Shown: one piece after another, positions 12,587 to 19,443 of the stretch
Layout of the letters: every line of letters begins with the position of its first letter
Position numbering within the stretch: position 1 is the stretch's first letter
Notes under the pieces: generated by a model
What the model was told of the DNA's origin: nothing
The model's input: the letters and a program-made list of their open reading frames with translations, nothing else
The model's database searches: none
Made by a program: the position numbers and the translations under genes
Source: a virus
Length of the DNA: 23,005 nt
Virus record (IMG/VR): IMGVR_UViG_3300046507_000002
Span: 1-23,005 of that record
Direction: 5' to 3' (one strand)

Positions 12587-14779
12587 TCACGCCGGACTAG
12601 TACGCATGGCCCAGGCGACTTCGCGCCCGATAGCGAACGGGTCGGCGTTCGTCTGAACGTTCACGGTTACGCCGCCCCCGCCGGGTCCCGACGCATGGTT
12701 AGGCAGCACAGTCGAGCCGCCGGGCAGGTTCACCCATTCCGGGCCACGCTCACCAACGCGCGTCCAGCCGGAAGCCGGGCCACCCATGGCGCGAATCTTG
12801 GGAATGGGGGAGTCGGGCAGATCAATGCTGAGCTTGCCCCAACCCAGCTTGTTCGGAATGGCCCAGTTGAGAAGGTCGATCACTCCGTTGATTGCACCCT
12901 TGGCAGCGCGACCAACGGCCGAAGCGAGAGACGACGCGAAGCCGCCCAGCTTCGAAAGACCGTTCTTGATTCCGTCAATGACGTAACCACCGACCGACTT
13001 GCCCGCGCTGAGAAGCTTGGAAGCCGCCGACAGAATGCGCCCAGGCAGACCCTTGACGAAGTCGACAACGGCGTTAAGCGCGTCCTTCGCGAAGTTCTTC
13101 ACGTTGTTGAACGTGGACTTCGTGGCCGACCAAATCTTGTCCCAATGCTTGATGAGCAACCCGGGGCCGGTGAAGTTAAGGAATAGGTCCTTCAGCCAAT
13201 TGAAGATTTTCTTGACCCAGTCCCAAAGCCACTGAAAGACCTTCTTCGTGTACGCCCAAATCGTGTCCCAGTTGGCAACGATGATGACGACAAGGCCGAT
13301 GATTGCAGCGATCAGAAGCGCAATCGGGCCCATGGCGATAAGCCACGCCGCCGCCATGCGTGCCGCCTGAAGGAGTGACTGAGTGCCCATGAGAATCCAT
13401 GTGCCGACAATCGTTGCCCCCGACAGAACGGCCCTTGCCGCTGCCGCAATCCAACCGCCGATAGTCGACCACGAAGCCGCTACCTGAGTTGCCGCCGACG
13501 TGACCGAAGCCGCCGCCGTTGTGACCCAGCCGGTAACCACACTCGCAGCGGTAATGACTTGCTGAGTGGCCCAGCCGATCAGCGCCGGAAGGATCAGGGT
13601 CGTAATGACTCCGGCGATAATCCCGAAGGTCGTGCTGTGCTGAGAGATGAACGACGCCGTTGTCTGGATAGCCGACGCCACGCCGCCCAGCTTGCTTGCG
13701 AACGTCTCGACAACGGGAATGACCGTGCCGCCCAGGAAGTCAACAAGCCCAGTCGTCAGGCTCCGGGTGAATTCCTTCATCTTGTTCGCGGCGTTGTCGT
13801 GCATGGTTTCACCGGCGGTCTTCGCTGCGCCGTCAATCTTGCCCAGCGACTCAACGGCCGTAGAAGGGTCGAGCGCAAACAACGCGTCTTGCATGTCTTC
13901 GGCCTGGGTGCCGAAGAGCTTCACGGCCAACGCCGAACGCTCCGCCGGGTCCTTCACGTTCCGAAGACCGTCAAGAGTCTGGTCAAGCGCCTTCGCTGCC
14001 GCCGGTCCGCCTTCGGCAATGGCCTTCGTCATGTCCTTGCCGTTAAGGCCAATGGCCTTGTACGACGCGTTCACTTCGTCGCCACCCGCGCGGACGATAA
14101 GGCCGAATTCCTTCAGGGAGTCGGCCACAAGGTCAGCGTCACGGGCGCCACCCTGAAGACCCTGGGACAGAAGACCCATAGCCGTTTTGCCGTCAAGGCC
14201 GATGCCCTTGAACTGAACGCCGTATTCGTTGAACGTGTCCAACAGGTCTTCCGACTTGTTGGCACCTTCCTGGGTGCCGCGCACGAGAATGTCAAACGCT
14301 TCGTCGGCATTCTTCGCAAGACCGGTCTTCAACATCTGACCAACGGCGGCAGACGTCGGGCCCACTTCGTCACCCAGGACCGTAGCGACGTCCATTGCCT
14401 TCTTCGAAATGTTCGCCATTTCGTCGGCGGTCGCTCCGGCAGGAACAAGCCCCTGTTGCCAAAGACCCTTCAGGGCTTCGTTCGCGTCGGCCACAGATTC
14501 GCCGTAGCCGGACGAATAGACGGCACCCGCAGCTTCACCCAGGCGCTTCGCCTCAGCCGGTGACGCGCCCAACTGAGCCGTCAGAACATCGTTCCCGGCT
14601 TCCCTCTCAAGTGCCTCAGCGATACCCGCACCGATGCCGACGGCGATAGCGCCACCCGCTACAGCGGCAAGCCCCTTCGCCGTCTCACCGAATGCACTGA
14701 TCTCTTCCGACGCTTCGTCAAGTGTCTGTGACAGTTGCTCGGCGTCACCCATGATTGTGACCTGAATCGGCTTAGCCAC
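12587..14779 (-). CDS. Tape measure protein
   Basis: The largest structural gene encodes 730 residues, starting GTG (AKPIQVTIMGDAEQLSQTL) behind TAGGGGG. The N-terminus is helical, with a Gly/Ala hydrophobic segment (about 36-55). A tail-tape-measure region follows (AAGAVYSSGYGESVADANEALKGLW, GANKSEDLLDTFNEYGVQFKGIGLDGKTAMGLL). The centre contains several hydrophobic helices (GIIAGVITTLILPALIGW, GPIALLIAAIIGLVVIIV), a repeated Trp/Lys amphipathic stretch (WDTIWAYTKKVFQWLWDW) and the common C-terminal motif GERGPEWVNLPGGSTVLPN. The protein sets tail length and may help DNA cross the membrane. At about 1.5 angstrom per residue it implies a tail near 110 nm. It follows the tail chaperone pair, as in most siphoviruses. 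Confidence 0.95.
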   Translation of the reverse strand: MAKPIQVTIMGDAEQLSQTLDEASEEISAFGETAKGLAAVAGGAIAVGIGAGIAEALEREAGNDVLTAQLGASPAEAKRLGEAAGAVYSSGYGESVADANEALKGLWQQGLVPAGATADEMANISKKAMDVATVLGDEVGPTSAAVGQMLKTGLAKNADEAFDILVRGTQEGANKSEDLLDTFNEYGVQFKGIGLDGKTAMGLLSQGLQGGARDADLVADSLKEFGLIVRAGGDEVNASYKAIGLNGKDMTKAIAEGGPAAAKALDQTLDGLRNVKDPAERSALAVKLFGTQAEDMQDALFALDPSTAVESLGKIDGAAKTAGETMHDNAANKMKEFTRSLTTGLVDFLGGTVIPVVETFASKLGGVASAIQTTASFISQHSTTFGIIAGVITTLILPALIGWATQQVITAASVVTGWVTTAAASVTSAATQVAASWSTIGGWIAAAARAVLSGATIVGTWILMGTQSLLQAARMAAAWLIAMGPIALLIAAIIGLVVIIVANWDTIWAYTKKVFQWLWDWVKKIFNWLKDLFLNFTGPGLLIKHWDKIWSATKSTFNNVKNFAKDALNAVVDFVKGLPGRILSAASKLLSAGKSVGGYVIDGIKNGLSKLGGFASSLASAVGRAAKGAINGVIDLLNWAIPNKLGWGKLSIDLPDSPIPKIRAMGGPASGWTRVGERGPEWVNLPGGSTVLPNHASGPGGGGVTVNVQTNADPFAIGREVAWAMRTSPA

Positions 14780-14789
14780 GACGCACCCC

Positions 14790-14996
14790 CTAAGTCATAA
14801 CCGGCGTGCGTCGCTCACTGCCGCTAGCCGTGCCGCCACTACGTCCACGCGAAGACCGGCGAAGCTCTTTCTGTTCCGCCTCAATGTCTTCAGCCATCTG
14901 TTCAACCAACGCGTTGAAGTCTCGAAGTTCCATGCCGCGCACGTCCGACCACGTCAGCCCCCGGAAGTGGGAGACAAGACGCGCGCAAGCAATCAC
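14790..14996 (-). CDS. Second tail assembly chaperone (T-like), 68 aa
   Basis: This short frame lies between the first chaperone and the tape measure, the place of lambda T-like chaperones. It starts GTG 14996 and overlaps the preceding TGA as GTGA, in the -1 frame relative to the upstream gene. The product (MIACARLVSHFRGLTWSDVRGMELRDFNALVEQMAEDIEAEQKEL) is helical, with a basic Gly/Ser-rich C-terminus. The frame is open back through the end of the upstream gene, so either re-initiation at GTGA or a -1 frameshift could express it. No textbook slippery heptamer is visible, only AAGGGCAAGGGCAAG repeats, so the mechanism is undecided. Confidence 0.75.
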   Translation of the reverse strand: MIACARLVSHFRGLTWSDVRGMELRDFNALVEQMAEDIEAEQKELRRSSRGRSGGTASGSERRTPVMT

Positions 14997-15274
14997 GCGT
15001 TGGCTTCGGTAGGGTCCGGCTTGCCCTTGCCCTTCAGGTTGATCTTCAGCGCTCCGGCGTCCTCAATGGTGAAGTCCGGGTACTTGCGCTTCATGGTCAC
15101 GTACGCCATGGCCTTCAGCATCGGGGCGCGTCGAGCACCCGGCTTGTTCAGCGCGTCGAGCGGCTGACCCGTGATCTCTTCAATTGCGTCAATCTCATCG
15201 AGCGTCAGGGAATCAAGCTTCAGGTCAAGGGTGAAGTTGTCGGGGGCAACGAAGGCAGGCTTCTTAGCGGGCAT
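14993..15274 (-). CDS. Tail assembly chaperone (G-like), 93 aa
   Basis: The start is ATG 15274 (MPAKKPAFVAPDNFTLDL), one base after the TGA of the gp10-like gene, with GGAGAG at good spacing. The longer frame to 15424 overlaps that gene and is not used. The acidic DSLTLDEIDAIEEITGQPLDAL (26-47) and the helical RRAPMLKAMAYVTMKRKYPDFTIEDA are typical of actinophage tail chaperones, which coat the tape measure during tail assembly and do not stay in the virion. It ends with the Lys-rich KINLKGKGKPDPTEANA, where a frameshift into the next frame could occur. Assignment rests on motif and position. Confidence 0.88.
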   Translation of the reverse strand: MPAKKPAFVAPDNFTLDLKLDSLTLDEIDAIEEITGQPLDALNKPGARRAPMLKAMAYVTMKRKYPDFTIEDAGALKINLKGKGKPDPTEANA

Positions 15275-15275
15275 A

Positions 15276-15707
15276 TCAACTCTCCAAGAATTTGCGAACG
15301 ACGGCGTCAATGCGGCGTTCGTACGTAGCGGCCACGACGTCCGACTTACGGGCCATGGCACGGAAAAGGAACCGGTTCGGGCGTATGTTGCGCTTGCGAT
15401 ATCCGAAGTGGATTGCAGCGGCATAGGGAACGCGTGAAGCCGAACCGGCTTTGATGACGGCGCCCTTCGCGGAAGCCGTGACCTTAATGGACTTGTCCAG
15501 CTTGCCCGGACGGTATTTCTTGCTCGACTTAGAGTCGCGCTTACCGTCCGGGCTTTCGTGCTTCGCCTGGGGGATCAGAACTTCGCCGGAAGCCTTGTTG
15601 GCTTCGCGCACGGCCTTGTTCAGTTCCTTGTCTTTCAGGCTCCGTACATTCCGCTGAAACTCACGAAGTCCGTCGACACGAATTGTGTACGCACTTCGCT
15701 GCGCCAT
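15276..15707 (-). CDS. HK97 gp10-like head-tail joining / tail completion protein
   Basis: The 143-residue protein starts MAQRSAYTIRVDGLREFQRNVRSL at ATG 15707, which shares a base with the TAA of the major tail protein gene. The VDGLREFQRNVRSLKDKELNKAVREANKASGEVLIPQAK pattern, then basic PDGKRDSKSSKKYRPGKLDKSIKVTASAKGAVIKAGSASRVPYAAAIHFGYRKRNIRPNRFLFRA, is the HK97 gp10-like family, including the AAAIHFGYR segment common to it. These proteins act at the head-tail or tube-completion interface. In many phages this gene precedes the tail tube gene; here it follows it. The family is confident. Confidence 0.88.
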   Translation of the reverse strand: MAQRSAYTIRVDGLREFQRNVRSLKDKELNKAVREANKASGEVLIPQAKHESPDGKRDSKSSKKYRPGKLDKSIKVTASAKGAVIKAGSASRVPYAAAIHFGYRKRNIRPNRFLFRAMARKSDVVAATYERRIDAVVRKFLES

Positions 15708-16693
15708 TACGGCTCGACCGGCGTACCCGGCTCGACGTACGTGAGCTTGATTGCAGCCACGCCCGGAGTGCCCGGGTCGAGAATGCGGAAGGGGAGATTG
15801 TGAACGGTGACTTCGTCGGTAGCCGCTTCGGGAGACTCACCCGTGAACTGAATCGCCGGAGCCTCAACGGTCAGCGAAGAGCCGGGCAGCACACCCGTGA
15901 ACTCGACCTTCAGGGAGCACAGCTCACCCGCAATGAAGGCTTCGTACAGGGTCAGCGAAGACGCGCTGAACTCACCCTCAAGGGTGCCTTCGTACGTCGG
16001 CACAGCGTTGCGAACGGGCTTCTTCTTCAGCTCATTCGCGCGCAGAAAGCGCCGGTCCGTCTTCATGCCCAGGTCACCGGTCAGCTCAAGCGAAGTGGCG
16101 TCGAACGCAACCGCGCTGCCGTCCTTCGAAAGCTCGACCCCGGTCCGGGTCCAGTCGTACGGGTACGCCTCAACCGGGTACACGGGCGCGATGATCTGAG
16201 CCGGGTTGGTCGTGTGCTCGACGTCCTGAAAGTCGAACGTGACGTTGAGCTTCACAGCCTCTTCAACTTCAGCGGTCAGTGACCACTCAGTTGCAACACA
16301 GCCCTTGTGCTTGTACGCCGCCTTCGTGCCGTCGGTCCCAGGGCGAACCATCTGAGCGGAGAATGAAGGCGCCTGGGTCACGTCGGACGTCTCAAGGACC
16401 GTAGTCCGTACGCCGCCCGTGTCGGTGACCGTGACCTTGTCGAACGCCGACGTCAGAAGGGAACCGGCCCCAGCGTCCAGAAGGTCAACTTCAAGCTCAC
16501 CTTCGCCACCCATGTTGACCACGTTCCGCCGGTCAGCGCGTGCCGTCTGCATACCGGCCCGGAAGCCGACAGACTCAATGAACTCACGAGTGGTCTTCCA
16601 GCTATCCGCCTGCCCCTCGTATCCCTCAACGTCGGCGGACAGGGTCCCGTAAGTGTCTTCCCGCCCAATGCCAATGCTTGCGTCAAGCGCCAT
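15707..16693 (-). CDS. Major tail (tube) protein
   Basis: The 328-residue protein starts ATG 16693 (MALDASIGIGREDTYGTLS) behind GAAGGGGG. The opening IGIGREDTYGT and the FIESVGFRAGMQTARADRRNVVNMGGEGELEVDL block are typical of actinophage tube subunits, as are the strand-rich WSLTAEVEEAVKLNVTFDFQDVEH and TSLELTGDLGMKTDRRFLRANELKKKPVRNAVPTYEGTLEGEF. Many copies form the tail tube. The C-terminal VTVHNLPFRILDPGTPGVAAIKLTYVEPGTPVEP may contact neighbouring rings. It lies between the putative terminator gene and the gp10-like gene. Family and position agree. Confidence 0.88.
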   Translation of the reverse strand: MALDASIGIGREDTYGTLSADVEGYEGQADSWKTTREFIESVGFRAGMQTARADRRNVVNMGGEGELEVDLLDAGAGSLLTSAFDKVTVTDTGGVRTTVLETSDVTQAPSFSAQMVRPGTDGTKAAYKHKGCVATEWSLTAEVEEAVKLNVTFDFQDVEHTTNPAQIIAPVYPVEAYPYDWTRTGVELSKDGSAVAFDATSLELTGDLGMKTDRRFLRANELKKKPVRNAVPTYEGTLEGEFSASSLTLYEAFIAGELCSLKVEFTGVLPGSSLTVEAPAIQFTGESPEAATDEVTVHNLPFRILDPGTPGVAAIKLTYVEPGTPVEP

Positions 16694-16707
16694 GCGTGCG
16701 CCCCCTT

Positions 16708-17145
16708 CTATTGGTAGACGCGCCCACGAACACGGACGCGAACGGTCAGCGCGGAGTACGCGCCGTCAGTGGTTTCAGTGGATTCGACGGAAGCCGACTC
16801 AGGCCGTACGTCGAGCAAGCCGGGCACCGAAGCAAGGTCGGCATTCAAGGCCGCGCAAGCTTCCTTCACGTGGTCGCGTATCTCGTACACGGCACGCTCA
16901 GCGTCAATGGGATTGCCCGGGGTCGTGACAACGGCGTGCGCTTCTACGTAGCCGGTCACGTTGGTTGGCTTCGCGCCGGAGCGCATAGCCGCTGGGGCAA
17001 GGTCGTCGTCAGTGGTCGCCCCCAACCACACAGCTTTTCTACGGGAGTTGTCCCCCGTCTCAGCGAAGGTGCACTGAACGCCCGTCGGCACAGCGGCCTT
17101 CAGTGCGTTGAACAGTGCAACCTTCGCGTCAAAGATCAGCGCCAC
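16708..17145 (-). CDS. Putative tail terminator / neck protein, 145 aa
   Basis: GTG 17145 is chosen because GAGGGG lies six bases before it; the TTG at 17151 touches that site. The product (MALIFDAKVALFNALKAAVPTGVQCTFAE) has an N-terminal helix, then strands with VEAHAVVTTPGNPIDAERAVYEIRDHVKEACAALNAD and a C-terminal SALTVRVRVRGRVYQ. This alpha-beta pattern and the position just before the tube gene fit a tail terminator, which caps the tube and joins it to the connector. Sequence conservation in this group is low, so a head-closure role is an alternative. No catalytic motif is seen. Confidence 0.75.
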   Translation of the reverse strand: MALIFDAKVALFNALKAAVPTGVQCTFAETGDNSRRKAVWLGATTDDDLAPAAMRSGAKPTNVTGYVEAHAVVTTPGNPIDAERAVYEIRDHVKEACAALNADLASVPGLLDVRPESASVESTETTDGAYSALTVRVRVRGRVYQ

Positions 17146-17155
17146 ACGCAACCCC

Positions 17156-17524
17156 TCACATGAAGATGAACGGAAGGCGGACGCGATACAGGTTCAGCTT
17201 CGCGTTCACTTCGGGCAGCGACGTCGGGCGCCAACTACCCCCAGCCTGGGCAAGCTGAATCGAGCCGAACTCAGACTGAAGCTGAAGGGCACGATCAGGA
17301 ATGCGCGACACATGGTCGAGCACGTATTGCCGCCCCAGGGTGCGCACGCACCAACGAATGGTTTCCGGAGTCGGGTTCTCGGCTGTGTCCCACTTCTGAC
17401 CCGTGTACGCCTCAACCGTCTCAACAGAGAAGTCGATTGCTTCGGACAGAAGCTCATCGGAAAACAACGAAGCGTCATCCAACCCGTCAAGCGCGCGAAG
17501 CTCTTCAATCGTCGCGTATGCCAC
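17156..17524 (-). CDS. Head-tail connector protein (gp6-like), 122 aa
   Basis: The start GTG 17524 (AYATIEELRALDGLDDASLFSDEL) has GGAAGGGG at the right distance; an upstream TTG at 17554 adjoins the palindrome hairpin and is rejected. The all-helical pattern ATIEELRAL...LLSEAIDFSVETVEAYTGQ...TIRWCVRTLGRQYVLDHVSRIPDRALQLQSEFGSI is the usual one for gp6-like connector proteins that form the ring below the portal. It follows the capsid gene as in most HK97-type phages. A hairpin built on the genome-wide palindrome lies in the 84-bp gap upstream. The assignment is confident at the family level. Confidence 0.87.
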   Translation of the reverse strand: MAYATIEELRALDGLDDASLFSDELLSEAIDFSVETVEAYTGQKWDTAENPTPETIRWCVRTLGRQYVLDHVSRIPDRALQLQSEFGSIQLAQAGGSWRPTSLPEVNAKLNLYRVRLPFIFM

Positions 17525-17563
17525 GCTGCGCCCCTTCCAAGGGACCCAGGGCAAGGGCGCCCC

Positions 17564-17583
17564 GACTACTCACGTGAGTAGAC
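17564..17583. promoter_or_regulatory. 20-bp palindrome in an extended hairpin after the capsid gene
   Basis: GACTACTCACGTGAGTAGAC has the perfect 16-bp core at 17566-17581. Outer arms continue the pairing (GGGCGC at 17555 with GCGCCC ending at 17592), making a 38-bp imperfect inverted repeat. It sits in the gap between capsid and connector genes. Confidence 0.85.
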
Positions 17584-17608
17584 GGAGCGCCCCCACACCT
17601 AGGAAGGA

Positions 17609-18787
17609 TCAGGCACCCGGACCAACGGTCAGAACCTTCGCGCCGCGCGCGTCGACCAGAAGGCCGTCAGCACGCTGAAGGAACCGGTAAACAATCTGGT
17701 CAGTGCTGAACTTCGCGTCAACCGAACGGTCGACACGCAGCGAACCGGCGAAGCGGACACGGTACTTGCTCAGGTCGGCAAACAGGATCTTGTCGACCGG
17801 CATACCGTCGTCAGTCTCAACGACCTTGCCGTTGAAGGTGGACGGAGCGCCAACGGTAAGACCGGACTGCCACAGGTACTGACCGTTCGCGTCCTTGAGC
17901 TTGCGCATCTGAGCCGCGCGAAGGTCGTTCACAACGTACTTCGCGTTCGCCCGGTACGCGCTGGGGACCTCGTGGTAAAGGTCAATCAGGGCGTCGGAAA
18001 CCTTGCTGTCCGTGTCGGTCAGCGCGAACGTGGCAGTGGCCGGAGAAGCGTCGGTCAGAATGCCGCGCGGCTGACCGGTACCGGTACCCGTGATGAAGTG
18101 GCGCCCCATGGCGTCACCGATAGCCGGACCGGCGTCGGAGACAAGGAAGCCGACAAGGTCAAGAACCTGGTCAGTGGCGAACTCATACGACACGACAGAA
18201 GCGAAGCCGTACTTGAACCCGCCCATGCTGCGCTGAGTGGTCGCCGGGTAAGACTCAGGAATCTCGGCAGTCTCACCGACAATCGAAGCGGTCGACCGAC
18301 CCGTGATGACAGTGAAGTCAAGCGGGTTGGCGTCGGACGTAGTGAACGTGGTCGCGCCACCGCGCATGATCGCGGAACGCTCGACCGCCTGAGCAATGAG
18401 CTGACCGTAAAGGGTGCGGCTCAGCACGTTCGGGTTCGCGGCCTTCGTGCCGTCGCGCTTCTCCGGGGCGAACTCAAAGGAACGCGCTTCGCCCAGGTTG
18501 CCCGCTCGAAGGGTGGCGTCGTCGTCAACGTCGGCGGAGCGCTGGGCGCCGGAGCCGGAACCCTGAAGGCCCGACAGAAGCGACGTCACAGCGTCGGTCG
18601 CCTTGATTGCCTCAATGCCACGCTTGATACGGCCGTCAAAGTCAGCGACGGCGGAGAGAAGGCGCTCTTCCTTCGCGGTCGCGTCGGCGTCCATGGGCTT
18701 ACCGGCGAACTCATCAGTCAGCGCCCGAAGCTCAGCGGTCGCACGCTCGCGCGCCTCAAAGTTGGCGCTCAGGGTAGTCGCGTCCAT
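17609..18787 (-). CDS. Major capsid protein, HK97 fold
   Basis: The 392-residue protein starts ATG 18787 (MDATTLSANFEARERATAELRALTDEF) behind AAGGAG. The first roughly 100 residues are helical and charged, like the delta (scaffold) domain that the upstream protease removes. The rest has HK97-type segments: GGATTFTTSDANPLDFTVITGRSTASIVGETAEIPESYP, SVVSYEFATDQVLDLVGFLVSDAGPAIGDAMGRHFITGTGTGQPRGIL, and ANAKYVVNDLRAAQMRKLKDANGQYLW. The C-terminus has KILFADLSKYRVRFAGSLRVDRS...DQIVYRFLQRADGLLVD. Protein, protease and portal occur in standard order. It forms the icosahedral head. The assignment is confident; whether it cross-links like HK97 cannot be told. Confidence 0.95.
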   Translation of the reverse strand: MDATTLSANFEARERATAELRALTDEFAGKPMDADATAKEERLLSAVADFDGRIKRGIEAIKATDAVTSLLSGLQGSGSGAQRSADVDDDATLRAGNLGEARSFEFAPEKRDGTKAANPNVLSRTLYGQLIAQAVERSAIMRGGATTFTTSDANPLDFTVITGRSTASIVGETAEIPESYPATTQRSMGGFKYGFASVVSYEFATDQVLDLVGFLVSDAGPAIGDAMGRHFITGTGTGQPRGILTDASPATATFALTDTDSKVSDALIDLYHEVPSAYRANAKYVVNDLRAAQMRKLKDANGQYLWQSGLTVGAPSTFNGKVVETDDGMPVDKILFADLSKYRVRFAGSLRVDRSVDAKFSTDQIVYRFLQRADGLLVDARGAKVLTVGPGA

Positions 18788-18798
18788 GCGGACACTCC

Positions 18799-19443
18799 TT
18801 ACTTAGAAAGCGCGCGAACAAGGGCACGCGCGTCAGGGTGAGAAGCCGGGGCTGTGTCGCCGTCCGGCTGGGAATCGCGCACTTCGTCAGAAGCCGGGGG
18901 CGCGAACTCCCCGATGTTCAGGACTTCTTCAATCGAGCGAAGAGAAGCCTGAGTTGAGAGATAGGCAGGGTTCGTAACCGGGCCCAGCTCTCTTACGTCC
19001 ATGGCCGTGATCTCCCGAATGGGAAGACCCGTTTCCGTGTCGTCGTCGTCGGCACGTCGCTGCCCGCCGTCGAGCACCCGGAACGTGAAGGACGACCCCT
19101 GAAGGTCGCCACGCTTCAGAAGCTCAGCAACGTCACGACCAACCGTCGTGTTCGGTAGATCAATCTCGTACCAACCGCCTTCGCGGTCTTCACCGACTCG
19201 CAGCGTCCCGGACGAAGTACGCCCTAGCAACGCCGATGAGTTGTGGTTGAACGTGGCGTACACGTCGTTCTGTCGCAGCGACGGAGCACCGGCCCCAGGA
19301 ACAATGCGTTCCCGGAAGCCGCCCAGGTCTTGACTCAGTTCGTTGAACCGGTACGCGTACCCGCGCATAGAAATGCGCCCGTCTTCCGACGCGCGCTCTT
19401 CAAGTGCTCCGACGGCAACGCGAAACTCACGCGTCTCCGTCAT
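18799..19443 (-). CDS. Prohead (capsid maturation) protease, U35/S78 type
   Basis: ATG 19443 (MTETREFRVAVGALEERAS) is taken because GAAGGGGAA lies just upstream; a longer frame to 19575 would be a basic shadow inside the portal gene. This gives 214 residues and a 17-bp overlap with the portal gene. SMRGYAYRFNELS and GGFRERIVPGA are typical of the family, and the catalytic residues are visible as His67 in ATFNHN and Ser117/118 in LQGSSFTF. A C-terminal RELGPVTNPAYLSTQASLRSIEE is also conserved. It cleaves the capsid delta domain and itself during head maturation. It is 11 bp from the capsid gene. Confidence 0.93.
   Translation of the reverse strand: MTETREFRVAVGALEERASEDGRISMRGYAYRFNELSQDLGGFRERIVPGAGAPSLRQNDVYATFNHNSSALLGRTSSGTLRVGEDREGGWYEIDLPNTTVGRDVAELLKRGDLQGSSFTFRVLDGGQRRADDDDTETGLPIREITAMDVRELGPVTNPAYLSTQASLRSIEEVLNIGEFAPPASDEVRDSQPDGDTAPASHPDARALVRALSK

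Noticed and set aside
13559-14563. 334-codon plus-strand frame opposite the tape measure
   Set aside because: Shadow frame; the minus-strand tape measure is certain.
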